64,000 nucleotides of DNA from Streptomyces capillispiralis (GCF_007829875.1 NZ_VIWV01000001.1:496001-560000), one strand, 5' to 3'; positions 24,842-33,706 are shown, counted from the first letter of the stretch. A program made the numbers and translations. Notes: generated by a model from the letters alone, not told the origin.

Positions 24842-25674
24842 CACGGGCGTGGTCCCGCGCCGCACTGCTGACCGCACTGGTGGCCACGGCACTGACGAGC
24901 TGCTCCGACGGTGGGGAGCGCCCTTCCGACCGGCACGGCACGACACCGGCAGCGCCGCACGCGACGGCGACCGGGCCACACTGGAAGCCGCGTCCGGGCC
25001 TCACCTGGCAGTGGCAACTCGACGGCAGGGTGGACCCGTCGGCCGACGTGCCCGTCTACGACATCGACGGCTTCGAGAACTCCGCCGCGGACGTGGCCCG
25101 GCTGCACCGTGCGGGCCGGAAGGTCATCTGTTACGTCAACGTCGGCGCGTGGGAGGAGTTCCGGCCGGACCAGGAGGCCTTCCCGCGCTCCGTGCTCGGC
25201 CGGCCCAACGGCTGGAAGGGCGAACGGTGGCTGGACATCCGGCAGGTGGACATCCTGCGACCGATCATGGAACGCCGCTTCGACATGTGCCGTGACAAGG
25301 GCTTCGACGCGGTGGAACCCGATCTCGTCGAGGGCTACGGCAACGACACCGGTTTCCCGCTGACCGCGCGTGACCAGCTCAGGTACAACCGCGTGATCGC
25401 GGCCATCGCCCACGAGCGGGGGTTGTCGGTGGGACTGAAGAACGACCTTCCTCAGATCCCCCAGCTCGTGGACCACTTCGACTTCGCGGTCAACGAGGAG
25501 TGCGCCCAGTACGACGAGTGCGGCGAACTCGCCCCGTTCATCGAGGCCGGCAAGGCGGTGTTCCATGTGGAGTACACGGAGCCACGGAGCAGCTTCTGCG
25601 CCGAGTCCCGGCGGCTGAGGCTGTCGTCCATGGTGAAGGAGCCGGCCCTCGGGGTGTGGCGCAGCCCCTGCTGA
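24838..25674 (+). CDS. GH114 endo-alpha-1,4-polygalactosaminidase-like lipoprotein (Ega3-like)
   Basis: 278-residue lipoprotein. The signal ends at the lipobox LTSC (Cys22). The GH114 barrel shows TWQWQLDG, VPVYDIDGFENS, KVICYVNVGAWEEFRPD, GFDAVEPDLVEGYGND and GLSVGLKNDLPQ. GH114 enzymes cleave alpha-1,4-linked galactosamine polymers; Aspergillus Ega3 is the cluster member for galactosaminogalactan. GTG 24838 overlaps the previous stop by 4 nt. Anchored outside the membrane, it would trim the deacetylated polymer made by this operon. It is the last gene; a hairpin follows. Confidence 0.88.
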   Translation: MTRAWSRAALLTALVATALTSCSDGGERPSDRHGTTPAAPHATATGPHWKPRPGLTWQWQLDGRVDPSADVPVYDIDGFENSAADVARLHRAGRKVICYVNVGAWEEFRPDQEAFPRSVLGRPNGWKGERWLDIRQVDILRPIMERRFDMCRDKGFDAVEPDLVEGYGNDTGFPLTARDQLRYNRVIAAIAHERGLSVGLKNDLPQIPQLVDHFDFAVNEECAQYDECGELAPFIEAGKAVFHVEYTEPRSSFCAESRRLRLSSMVKEPALGVWRSPC

Positions 25675-26258
25675 ACCGAGCCGGCGATCCGCTGAACGCG
25701 GACCCCGGGATCGGCGGTACCGCCGCCGTGCGGCGGCGGACCGCCGACCTCGTTCCGGCCGGCCGGCGCATCGCGGGCGTTCCCCCCTCGATGCCGCCGT
25801 CTCCGCCCCCGCTGGAATCCGCGTCGGGCGCGTCCTCGCCCGGCACGCGGCCCGCGCACCGTCACGACCGTCGGCTCCGCGCCGGGCGTCGTCGCCCGCT
25901 GATCGCGCACGTCGCAGCAGAGTGAGTGGCGGGTGGACGCGCGCGGGATGAGACTGGAGGTGACGGGCGCCCGAGACGCTTCTGGCCGCCCGCGGCCACC
26001 GGCCGGTATGCGGCGCCCGCCCGCTGCGCCGCACCATCCGGGACGAATGCGCGCGAGCGGCTCCCCGGACCGCACCGTCCGCAGGGCCACCGTTGACCGG
26101 CTGCGCCGGCCGCCGCACATCCCCGTGGCCGGGACCGCACGAGACGCGACACGAGGGCACCCGGGGTGACTCGAAGTGCTCGGAGCGGGAACCGGAAGAC
26201 AAGCTGACGCACGAAGGGAGACCGGACGCCCGGCTCCCTCACCCGAGGAGAGACGACG
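25675..26258. other. 584-nt region without a recognised gene
   Basis: Apart from the hairpin at 25720-25739, no gene is supported here. Several frames stay open because of high GC but none has a recognisable motif or plausible RBS. The right end carries the leader and RBS (gaggagaga) of the SRPBCC gene. Confidence 0.55.
25720..25739 (+). terminator. terminator of the exopolysaccharide operon
   Basis: CCGCCGCCG (25720-25728), TG, CGGCGGCGG (25731-25739), starting 45 nt after the GH114 stop. Flanking GGTA/ACC can extend the stem. Confidence 0.55.
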
Positions 26259-26885
26259 ATGGCGCACGAAGACGACGCCCGGCGGGCCGTGCCGAACACG
26301 CCGGGGACGCGCACGGACGGTGTCACGCGCCGCCGTCCGCTGCGGGAGCAGCATGTCGAGGAGACGGTCCGGGTCGCGGTACCGGTGCGGACGGCGTACA
26401 ACCAGTGGACCCAGTTCAAGACCTTCCCGCGCTTCTCGTCCGTGGTGCACGGCGTCGAGCAGCTCAGGCCCACCGTGATCGCCTGGACCATCGGCTACGG
26501 CCTGCTGCGCCACCGCTTCGCGGTCGAGATCGTCGAGCAGGACCCCGACGCCTACCTGGCCTGGCGCGGTCTGGAGCAGAACCCCTCCCACCAGGGCGAG
26601 GTCGAGTTCAGGCCGACGGAGTCCGGCGGCACCGCGATCACCGTCCGCATGCTGCTGGAACCGCGGGGAGCCGCGCGGATCCTCACCCTCTCGTCCGGGA
26701 CCGCCCGCCTGACCGCCCGGCTGACCGCCCGGCTGGTGCGCGGCGAACTCATGAGTTTCAAGCGGTTCATCGAGGGACTGGGACAGGAGAGCGGGGCCTG
26801 GCGCGGCACCGTCCGCAACGGCCGCGTGCAGCACGAGCACCCGGAACCGCCCAGGAGCCGCGTGGCTCGGTGGCCCGTCGGCTGA
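26259..26885 (+). CDS. SRPBCC-family polyketide cyclase/dehydrase-like protein
   Basis: 208-residue helix-grip protein. After a charged N-terminal tail the domain begins EETVRVAVPVRTAYNQWTQFKTFPRFSSVV, typical of the cyclase/dehydrase branch of the SRPBCC fold, and ends LMSFKRFIEGLG. It probably binds a hydrophobic ligand; no catalytic residues can be assigned. A strong RBS (gaggagag) precedes the ATG. The molybdoenzyme gene follows by 36 nt and is probably cotranscribed. Confidence 0.8.
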   Translation: MAHEDDARRAVPNTPGTRTDGVTRRRPLREQHVEETVRVAVPVRTAYNQWTQFKTFPRFSSVVHGVEQLRPTVIAWTIGYGLLRHRFAVEIVEQDPDAYLAWRGLEQNPSHQGEVEFRPTESGGTAITVRMLLEPRGAARILTLSSGTARLTARLTARLVRGELMSFKRFIEGLGQESGAWRGTVRNGRVQHEHPEPPRSRVARWPVG

Positions 26886-26921
26886 CCGGCGTGCCGGACA
26901 CGGCAAGAGAAAGGCGAACCC

Positions 26922-29234
26922 ATGCAGAACCCGCCCGACGAGGAGCCGGAGACCGCTCTCTCCGTGACACCGCCGAAGAAGTGGGCGGCCGGCCTCCCGG
27001 CGGTCGTGCACGCGCTGGAGTACTCCCTGGAGCAGACCTCCCCGCGCAGGACCGGGGTGGACCTGCTGGCCATGAACCAGGTCGGCGGAATCGACTGCCC
27101 CGGCTGCGCGTGGGCGGACCCGGCCCCGGGCCGGCGTCACCGCAACGAGTACTGCGAGAACGGCGCGAAGCACATCAACGACGAAGCCACCACGCGCCGG
27201 ATCACCGCCGACTTCTTCCGTGAGCACAGCGTCGCCGACCTCGCCGCCCGCTCGGACATGTGGCTCAACCAGCAGGGCCGGCTCACCGAACCGATGATCA
27301 AGCGGCCCGGCTCCGAACACTACGAGCCCATCGGCTGGAACGACGCCCTGGGCGTGCTCGCGCAGGAACTCACAGCGCTGGCCACACCCGACGAGGCCGT
27401 CTTCTACACCTCCGGCCGCGCCGGAAACGAGGCCGCCTTCGTTCTGCAGCTCTTCGCCCGCGCCTTCGGCACCAACAACCTGCCCGACTGCAGCAACATG
27501 TGTCACGAGTCGAGCGGCTTCGCCCTGAGCGAGACCCTGGGCACCGGCAAGGGCACCGTCAGCCTCGACGACCTCCACCACGCCGACCTGATCTTCCTGG
27601 TCGGACAGAACCCCGGCAGCAACCATCCGCGCCAGCTGACCGCCTTGGAGGAGGCCAAACGCAACGGCGGCCGGATCGTAGCGGTCAACCCACTGCCGGA
27701 GGCCGGGCTGCGGCGCTTCAAGAACCCGCAGAAACCACGCGGGATCGCCGGGCGCGGCACTCAGATCGCCGACCGCTTCCTGCACATCAAACCAGGCGGT
27801 GACCTCGCCCTCTTCCAGGGCCTCAACCGCCTGCTCCTGGAAGCCGAGGACGCCCGGCCCGGCACCGTCCTGGACCACGACTTCATCAACGCCCACACCT
27901 CCGGCTTCGAGGAATTCGCCCGGCATGCCAGGACCGTCGAGTGGGACGACGTGCGCGCGGCGACCGGGCTCACCCTCGAAGAGATCGAGAAGGTCCGCGA
28001 CGAGGTCCTCCGGAGCGAACGCGTCATCGTCTGCTGGGCCATGGGCATCACTCAGCACAAACACGGCGTGCCCACCGTCCGGGAGATCGTCAACTTCCTG
28101 ATGCTGCGCGGCAATCTGGGACGCGCCGGCACCGGCGCCTGCCCGGTGCGCGGCCACAGCAACGTCCAGGGCGACCGCACCATGGGCATCTGGGAGCAGA
28201 TGCCGGACACCTTTCTCGACGCCTTGCGGAAGGAGTTCGGCTTCGATCCGCCGCGCCGGCACGGCCTGGACTCGGTGAACTCGATCAAGGCGATGCGTGA
28301 GGGCCGCGTCAAGGTCTTCCTCGCCCTGGCCGGCAACTTCGTCCGCGCCGCTCCCGACAGCGAGGTCACCGAGCAGGCGATGCGCTCCTGCCGGCTCACC
28401 GCCCACATCTCGACCAAACTCAACCGCTCGCACACCGTCTGCGGTGAGACCGCGCTGATCCTGCCCACCCTCGGCCGCACGGAGCGCGACGTCCAGGCCG
28501 CCGGCGAACAGTTCGTCACCGTCGAGAACTCCATGAGCGAGGTGCACACCTCCCAGGGCCGCCTCGACCCCGCCTCCCCGCTGCTGCTCAGTGAAGTCGC
28601 CATCCTGTGCCGGCTCGCCCGCCGCACCCTGGACGGCAAGGCGGACATCGCCTGGGACGCGTTCGAAGGCGACTACGGCACCATCCGCGACCGCATCTCC
28701 CGCATCGTGCCCGGCTTCCACGACTTCAACGCGCGTGTGACCCGCCCCGGAGGCATCCACCTCCCCAATCCCGTCAACGAGGGCGTTTTCCGGACGAAGA
28801 CCGGCAAAGCCCAGTTCACCTGCAACGAGCGCGTCGTCCCCCGGGCACCCGAGGGTCACCTGCTGCTGCAGACACTGCGCTCGCACGACCAGTGGAACAC
28901 CGTCCCCTACACCGACAACGACCGCTACCGCGGCATCCACGGCAGCCGCCACGTCGTGCTCGTCAACCCGGCCGACCTCACCGAGCTCGGTCTGGCGCAG
29001 GGCGACCGCGTCGACCTCGTGAGCGTCTGGGCGGACGGCACCGAACGCCGGGCCGCGAACTTCGAGGTCGTGCCCTACCCGGCTGCCAAAGGCTCGGCCG
29101 CCGCCTACTACCCCGAGACGAACGTCCTCGTACCACTGGACAGCGTCGCCGACATCAGCAACCAACCCACCTCCAAGGGCATCGTCGTCCGCCTCGAACC
29201 CACCCCCGACCGGGCACGACCCACACCCTCCTGA
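26922..29234 (+). CDS. FdhF/YdeP-family molybdopterin oxidoreductase
   Basis: 770-residue molybdopterin enzyme of the formate-dehydrogenase-like FdhF/YdeP family. An N-terminal Cys pair is present (GIDCPGCAWADP). The NMCHESSG segment places Cys194-His195 where E. coli FDH-H has Sec140-His141. Further family markers are VGQNPGSNHPRQLTALEEAK, RGHSNVQGDRTMGIWEQMP and a C-terminal dinucleotide-domain strand, SRHVVLVNPADL. Length matches YdeP (about 760). Escherichia YdeP is linked to acid resistance, but the electron donor and acceptor are unknown here. No Fe-S subunit or chaperone gene is adjacent. Confidence 0.9.
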   Translation: MQNPPDEEPETALSVTPPKKWAAGLPAVVHALEYSLEQTSPRRTGVDLLAMNQVGGIDCPGCAWADPAPGRRHRNEYCENGAKHINDEATTRRITADFFREHSVADLAARSDMWLNQQGRLTEPMIKRPGSEHYEPIGWNDALGVLAQELTALATPDEAVFYTSGRAGNEAAFVLQLFARAFGTNNLPDCSNMCHESSGFALSETLGTGKGTVSLDDLHHADLIFLVGQNPGSNHPRQLTALEEAKRNGGRIVAVNPLPEAGLRRFKNPQKPRGIAGRGTQIADRFLHIKPGGDLALFQGLNRLLLEAEDARPGTVLDHDFINAHTSGFEEFARHARTVEWDDVRAATGLTLEEIEKVRDEVLRSERVIVCWAMGITQHKHGVPTVREIVNFLMLRGNLGRAGTGACPVRGHSNVQGDRTMGIWEQMPDTFLDALRKEFGFDPPRRHGLDSVNSIKAMREGRVKVFLALAGNFVRAAPDSEVTEQAMRSCRLTAHISTKLNRSHTVCGETALILPTLGRTERDVQAAGEQFVTVENSMSEVHTSQGRLDPASPLLLSEVAILCRLARRTLDGKADIAWDAFEGDYGTIRDRISRIVPGFHDFNARVTRPGGIHLPNPVNEGVFRTKTGKAQFTCNERVVPRAPEGHLLLQTLRSHDQWNTVPYTDNDRYRGIHGSRHVVLVNPADLTELGLAQGDRVDLVSVWADGTERRAANFEVVPYPAAKGSAAAYYPETNVLVPLDSVADISNQPTSKGIVVRLEPTPDRARPTPS

Positions 29235-29651
29235 CCAGTGGCACGATCCCGGCGGGGCCCGCGACGACGCGAGCCCCGCCGGGCGCCGCCGGCCGGCGGG
29301 ATCCCGCACCCAGCGGGCCGGGAACCACCCACGGATCAGGGCGCACGCGGACGTCCGGAATCACCTCAGCCGCCCCGCACCACGAGAACAGCACCGGGAA
29401 CGGGACGCGGAGTGCCGCCGCCACGGCGGCGAGCACCACCCGAACGGCAGACCGCGGCGGCGCATCCCTCCCGTCGGGCTGTCGGCCTTCCTGACAGGTG
29501 ATTCCGGTGCTTCCGCACTGCGGCGGTCCGACGGCGGCAGCCCGGCCTCGCGCGGAGGCGAGCGGCAGGAGATGCGGCCGGAGCAGCCTGCCACGATGGT
29601 GGAAGCCTCGACGCATCACTGTGTCGTTGAAGAGGCGAGGGAAGCGTTCAC
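29235..29651. other. 417-nt region without a recognised gene
   Basis: It holds the terminator at 29248-29283 and, at its right end, the leader of the HU-like gene. Nothing else was identified. Confidence 0.55.
29248..29283 (+). terminator. terminator of the molybdoenzyme gene
   Basis: CCCGGCGGGGC (29248-29258) and GCCCCGCCGGG (29273-29283) form a perfect 11-bp stem with a 14-nt loop, 14 nt after the stop. Confidence 0.7.
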
Positions 29652-29915
29652 GTGGACAAGTCGCAGCTCATCGAGATGACCGCTCGCCGTGCCGCCGACG
29701 GACCGGAGGGCCGGCAGCTCACCGCGGACGACATCGGCCGGATCCTCGACGTGCTCTTCGGCACCGTCGAGCAGGCGGGCACCATCGCCGAGGCGCTCAA
29801 GGCCCGGGAGTCCGTCGCCCTCGGCAGCTTCGGAAGTTTCCAGGCCGCTGACGGCGTGGCCACGTTCCGGCCGGGCGTGGCCCTCACCGAGTACCTGCGC
29901 GAGCAGACACGATGA
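29652..29915 (+). CDS. HU-like DNA-binding-family protein lacking the beta-arms
   Basis: 87-residue protein. The N-terminus (MDKSQLIEMTARRAADGPEGRQLT) and the SFGSF turn (VALGSFGSFQAADG) match bacterial HU. However, the roughly 25-residue DNA-embracing beta-arm that should follow is missing: after FQAADG the chain goes straight to VATFRPGVALTEYLREQ, the HU C-terminal strand and helix. It should dimerise like HU but cannot grip DNA in the normal way. GTG start with ggaag upstream. It may be an HU-like partner or a regulator; its function is unknown. Confidence 0.75.
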   Translation: MDKSQLIEMTARRAADGPEGRQLTADDIGRILDVLFGTVEQAGTIAEALKARESVALGSFGSFQAADGVATFRPGVALTEYLREQTR

Positions 29916-30114
29916 CCACCTGCGTGGATGCGGTCACCGTCGCGCAGTGCCTGCGGCCGCCCTGGCCGATGTTCTCCCGCCCGCGCGCACTGGTCCGGAT
30001 CCCGCACGAGGCGGACGCCGGCTGATCCCCCCGCCGCCCGGCGCTGGACGGGCCCGCGCGCACTCGCCAGTATGCGAGGCGTCGGGACGGCGTGACGAGG
30101 AGAGGCGGGGACGG

Positions 30115-31284
30115 ATGGCCGGGCACTGGGCCGACTTCCAGTACGAGATCTACCTGAACGGGATGACGGGTGCCGTGCCCCGGCTGCCGACCGATCTGAC
30201 CCGGCTGGAGGAGCTGACCGAGCGGCGCCTCGGTCCCGGCCCGGCCGGGTACGTCGCGGGCAGCGCGGGCGACGGCAGCACCGCCCGCGCCAACCGGGCC
30301 GCGCTGGAACGCCGCAGGATCGTGCCCCGGATGCTGCGGGACGTGCACGCGCGTGACCTGTCGGTGGAGGTGCTGGGCCGCGCGCTGCCGGCGCCGTTGG
30401 CGCTGGCGCCGGTCGGGGTGCTGTCGATCATGCATCCGGACGCCGAGCCGGCCGCCGCCCGGGCGGCGGCCGCGCAGGGCGTGCCGTTCGTCCTGTCCTC
30501 CGCGTCGAGCACCCCGATGGAGCAGGTCGCCGAGGCGATGGGCGACGGGGAGCGCTGGTTCCAGCTGTACTGGCCGAAGGACGTGGAGGTGGCCCGCAGC
30601 TTCCTGAACCGGGCGAGGGCGGCCGGGTTCACGGCGCTCGTCGTCACGCTGGACACTCCCCTGCTGTCCTGGCGCCCCCGCGACCTCGACCAGGCGTATC
30701 TGCCGTTCCTGCGCGGGGTGGGCACGGCCAACTACTTCTCCGACCCGGCGTTCCGGGCGGGTCTGGCCAAGCCGGTGCACGAGGATCCCGACGCGGCGGT
30801 GATGCATTTCGTCGGCATGTTCGCCGACCCCGCGAAGACCTGGCCGGATCTGGCGTTCCTGCGGGAGAACTGGGACGGCCCGATCGTCCTCAAGGGCGTG
30901 CTCCACCCCGACGACGCCCGGCTCGCCGCGGACGCCGGGATGGACGGGGTGGTGGTGTCCAACCACGGCGGCCGCCAGGTGGCCGGGGCGATCGCGGCGG
31001 CGGACGCGCTGCCCGGCGTGGCGGCGGCCGTCGGCGACCGGCTCACCGTGCTGTTCGACAGCGGTGTCCGCACCGGCGACGACGTCTTCAAGGCGCTCGC
31101 CCTCGGGGCGCGGGCGGTCCTCCTGGGGCGCCCCTACGTCTACGGGCTCGGTCTCGACGGGCAGCAGGGTGTGGAGCACGTCATCCGCTGTCTCCTCGCC
31201 GAACTGGACCTCACCCTCGCCCTGTCGGGCCACGCCACCCCGGCCACCGTCGGTCCCGGCGATCTCGCGGAGCCGGGCGCCTGA
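30115..31284 (+). CDS. FMN-dependent alpha-hydroxy-acid oxidising enzyme
   Basis: 389-residue TIM-barrel flavoenzyme of the lactate monooxygenase/L-lactate oxidase family. FMN and catalytic segments include ALAPVGVLSIMHPD, PFVLSSASSTP, FQLYWPKD, LVVTLDTPLLSWRPRD and VVVSNHGGRQ, the last containing the catalytic His-Gly-Gly-Arg. It ends with DSGVRTGDDVFKALALGARAVLLGR (two parts of the phosphate-binding site). The GTG/ATG choice is clear: ATG 30115 has gaggagaggcgggg upstream. It would oxidise a 2-hydroxy acid such as lactate; the substrate is unproven. Confidence 0.9.
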   Translation: MAGHWADFQYEIYLNGMTGAVPRLPTDLTRLEELTERRLGPGPAGYVAGSAGDGSTARANRAALERRRIVPRMLRDVHARDLSVEVLGRALPAPLALAPVGVLSIMHPDAEPAAARAAAAQGVPFVLSSASSTPMEQVAEAMGDGERWFQLYWPKDVEVARSFLNRARAAGFTALVVTLDTPLLSWRPRDLDQAYLPFLRGVGTANYFSDPAFRAGLAKPVHEDPDAAVMHFVGMFADPAKTWPDLAFLRENWDGPIVLKGVLHPDDARLAADAGMDGVVVSNHGGRQVAGAIAAADALPGVAAAVGDRLTVLFDSGVRTGDDVFKALALGARAVLLGRPYVYGLGLDGQQGVEHVIRCLLAELDLTLALSGHATPATVGPGDLAEPGA

Positions 31285-31313
31285 CGCGTGCGGCGCCCCG
31301 CACGGGCCGGGAC

Positions 31314-31336
31314 GGGACCGCCTTCCGGCGGGTCCC
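31314..31336. terminator. hairpin between convergent genes
   Basis: GGGACCGCC, loop TTCC, GGCGGGTCCC, with a one-base bulge. It is placed to end both the flavoenzyme (plus) and the lectin protein (minus) transcripts. Confidence 0.55.
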
Positions 31337-31354
31337 CCGCCCCGGCCGCGCGCG

Positions 31355-32992
31355 TCAGGTCACCGGCTCGGACAGGCGCGCGTGGCGGGCCGCCGGGGTG
31401 CCGGTCCCGCTGATGGACAGGGTGCCGGTGGCGCTCCTGACCGGTTCGGCCCCCCAGCGCTGGTTCACGGTCCGGTCCCGCACCTTGACGACGATGTCGG
31501 CGTTCGCGTCAGGGGTGGCCGGGGTGAGGGCCAGCTGTTCGTCCCAGCGGGGCAGCAGTTCCCCCTGGACGGTGAGGTCGTAGCGCACGTCGTCGACCCG
31601 CTGGTCACCGGCGTCGGCGCAGGTGCCGAGGACGACGACACCCGCGTCCTTGTGCGAGTCCAGGCACAGTCCCGGGTCGGCCACGCTGCGCAGCAGCCCG
31701 TCGTCCTCGTAGGTCCACTGCTGGGTCCACGCCGAGGAGCACTCGGCCAGCCGTGTCCCGGAGCCGTCCCGGGGCTCGCCCCGGGTGTCGAGGCAGAGGC
31801 CGGAGGCGACGTTGCGCAGTCGCGTCCGGCCCGGTGCGGTGGGCAGGCCGGCGGCGCCGGGCGGGGTCGCGGACGGCACGGCGGCGCGTCCCGCTCCGGT
31901 GGAGCCCGTCGGGTCGGCCGCGCCGCCGTCCGGGGCGGAGGACGAGGCGATGAGCATGCTCACGAGCACCCCCGCCGAGACGGCGCCGATGCCGGTGAGC
32001 AGGGTCCTGGTGGAGCGCACCGGGTCGGGGAGCGCGAGGCCCGTGAGCCGGTCGGGAACGGGGATCCGGGACAGCAGGCGGTGCCGGCCGCTGCCGGACG
32101 GCCCGTTCCCGCCCCGGCCGCGGCGGCGGGCGGCGCGGCCCGTGCGGGAACCGGCCGTCGCGCGTCCCGGGCGGGAGTCGAGATAGCGTCTGGCTCCCCA
32201 CCCGAGCACCGCCTCCGCGATCAGCGTCCCCAACGCGCCTTCGAAATGGCTGAGTTGTTCCGCCGCGTACCGGCAGTGGCGGCACTCCGACAGATGCTGC
32301 CGGACGTCCGGCAGCAGGGTCCCGCCCCGGCGGATGGGGACGTCGAGCAGGCGGTTGTAGAAGCGGCAGTCCTTCGTGGGTGCCAGTTCCTGATGCGCGT
32401 GGACACAAGCCTGTCGGAATGTGTCACGTGCCTGTTCGAGTGCGCCCGACGCGATGTCGGGATCCATGCCGAGCAGACCGGCCGGCACGGAAATCGGCTC
32501 GGCCTCGACCTCGACGTGCCAGAGCAAACAGCGCGCGAGTGCGGGCAGGGACCGGAATGCCCGTTGAGCGAGTGCGCGGTTTTCCGGAGTCATGGTGGTC
32601 GCCGCGCGCATGCCGCGTCCCCCGGCCGGTTTCTGCAACTCCCGGAGAACTCCGGTTATTCGGTCGTCGGCGGCCCACTCCCGGACCGTGTCCCGTACGC
32701 CCACCAGCAGCGCGGGCCTCAGCGCGACGGCCGATTCCCCGGCGGCGACCCGGTCCAGGACCCGGTGCAGGGCGGCCGCGGTGACCATGGCGGCGGCCTG
32801 TCCCGACGAAGCGAGGCAGACGGCCGCGTAGTCGTGCAGGGAAGGCCAGTGCCGCGCGGTGAGCAGTGCGACGGAGTGAGCGGCCTCGCCCTCCGGACGG
32901 CCCCGCAGCCGGGCGGCGAGGAACTCGTCGGATTCCCCCGGGTCCCCGCCGGGCGGGGGATACGGAGGTCGAGGGGGGTGGGGGGTGTGCAC
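31355..32992 (-). CDS. sigma-like/zinc-finger/transmembrane/ricin-lectin fusion protein
   Basis: 545-residue protein. Residues 1-220 are helical and resemble an ECF sigma factor, including ALAQRAFRSLPALARCLLWHVE before a long helix. A His-x3-Cys-x2-Cys segment (HLSECRHC) resembles anti-sigma zinc fingers. A single membrane helix around residues 330-350 (TLLTGIGAVSAGVLVSMLIA) separates it from an extracellular ricin-type beta-trefoil with the NVASGLCLDTRG and DPGLCLDSHK repeats. It may sense a cell-wall sugar and signal inside. GTG 32992 is preferred because GGAAGG lies 10 nt upstream, while the longer frame lacks an RBS. Confidence 0.75.
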   Translation of the reverse strand: MHTPHPPRPPYPPPGGDPGESDEFLAARLRGRPEGEAAHSVALLTARHWPSLHDYAAVCLASSGQAAAMVTAAALHRVLDRVAAGESAVALRPALLVGVRDTVREWAADDRITGVLRELQKPAGGRGMRAATTMTPENRALAQRAFRSLPALARCLLWHVEVEAEPISVPAGLLGMDPDIASGALEQARDTFRQACVHAHQELAPTKDCRFYNRLLDVPIRRGGTLLPDVRQHLSECRHCRYAAEQLSHFEGALGTLIAEAVLGWGARRYLDSRPGRATAGSRTGRAARRRGRGGNGPSGSGRHRLLSRIPVPDRLTGLALPDPVRSTRTLLTGIGAVSAGVLVSMLIASSSAPDGGAADPTGSTGAGRAAVPSATPPGAAGLPTAPGRTRLRNVASGLCLDTRGEPRDGSGTRLAECSSAWTQQWTYEDDGLLRSVADPGLCLDSHKDAGVVVLGTCADAGDQRVDDVRYDLTVQGELLPRWDEQLALTPATPDANADIVVKVRDRTVNQRWGAEPVRSATGTLSISGTGTPAARHARLSEPVT

Positions 32993-33325
32993 TGAGATGG
33001 TTCCTTCCCACAGCGCATGTGCCATTCGAGCGTTTTCCGACGCCGAAAAAGGAGCCCCGTTGGTGCGTACCTCTTTGGCGTGGCGCGGGGGGTGTGAATT
33101 CGTCGTCGGCGATTCCGACCCGGTTCCTCAACTCGCGTGTGCGGTCCCGGCCTTTACCCCCCGCACGGGTGGCTCACTCTCGCACAACCGGCACGGGGCC
33201 AACAAGGCGCCCGGGCAGGATCCGGGCGTTGACAGAAAGTCAGAAAGGGAAGGCGGACCGCCGCCCTCGTTCCGGCTTTCGACCAGGGTTTTCCCGTGGT
33301 TCACATCGGGGGCGCGGTCACCTGG
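32993..33325. other. 333-nt intergenic region
   Basis: Upstream region of the lectin fusion gene, with its RBS at 33003-33008, and downstream region of the Fic/Doc-like gene. It is locally less GC-rich around 33030-33060. No further gene or clear terminator was seen. Confidence 0.5.
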
Positions 33326-33703
33326 TCAGATCTGCCAGGAACGCAGGCGGTCGGCCGCACCGTAGACGTCGGTCCCGCCGGCGATCAGGTCGCGCGCGAG
33401 GTCGACCAGCGCCCCGTAGGGCGGGTCGATGCCGACGCCGCTGACGAACATGTAGGCGACCGCCGTGGCACAGGCGAACCGGGCGTTGGCCGCGGGCAGC
33501 GGCCGCAGCACGGCCAGGGTGTGCAGCAGCGCGGCCGCCCGCCAGGCCGGGTCGGAGTCGACGCCCAGCCGGGGCGGGTCGACGCGGTGCCGGGCCACGG
33601 CAGCGACCAGGGCGGAGAAGTCGTTGATGGTGGGCTGGTCCGGAAGGACCTCCTCGTGCCGCTGGAGCAGCCAGGGCACGTCGATGTGGAGCACGGATGC
33701 CAT
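33326..33703 (-). CDS. Fic/Doc-like toxin of a toxin-antitoxin pair
   Basis: 125-residue protein resembling actinobacterial Fic-family toxins (LHIDVPWLLQRHEEVLPDQP; ALVDLARDLIAGG). The usual HPFxDGN[KR]R motif is degenerate: LRPLPAANARFACATAVAYM lacks the catalytic His and changes the glycine. It may therefore lack AMP- or phospho-transferase activity or act by another mechanism. Its ATG follows the antitoxin stop by 3 nt. The proteins' paired order, antitoxin first, is typical of type II systems. Confidence 0.65.
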   Translation of the reverse strand: MASVLHIDVPWLLQRHEEVLPDQPTINDFSALVAAVARHRVDPPRLGVDSDPAWRAAALLHTLAVLRPLPAANARFACATAVAYMFVSGVGIDPPYGALVDLARDLIAGGTDVYGAADRLRSWQI

Positions 33704-33706
33704 CGG

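Noticed and set aside
25452..29309. Long minus-strand open frame (about 1285 codons)
   Set aside because: It is antisense to the SRPBCC and molybdoenzyme genes, which have clear family motifs. The frame has none.
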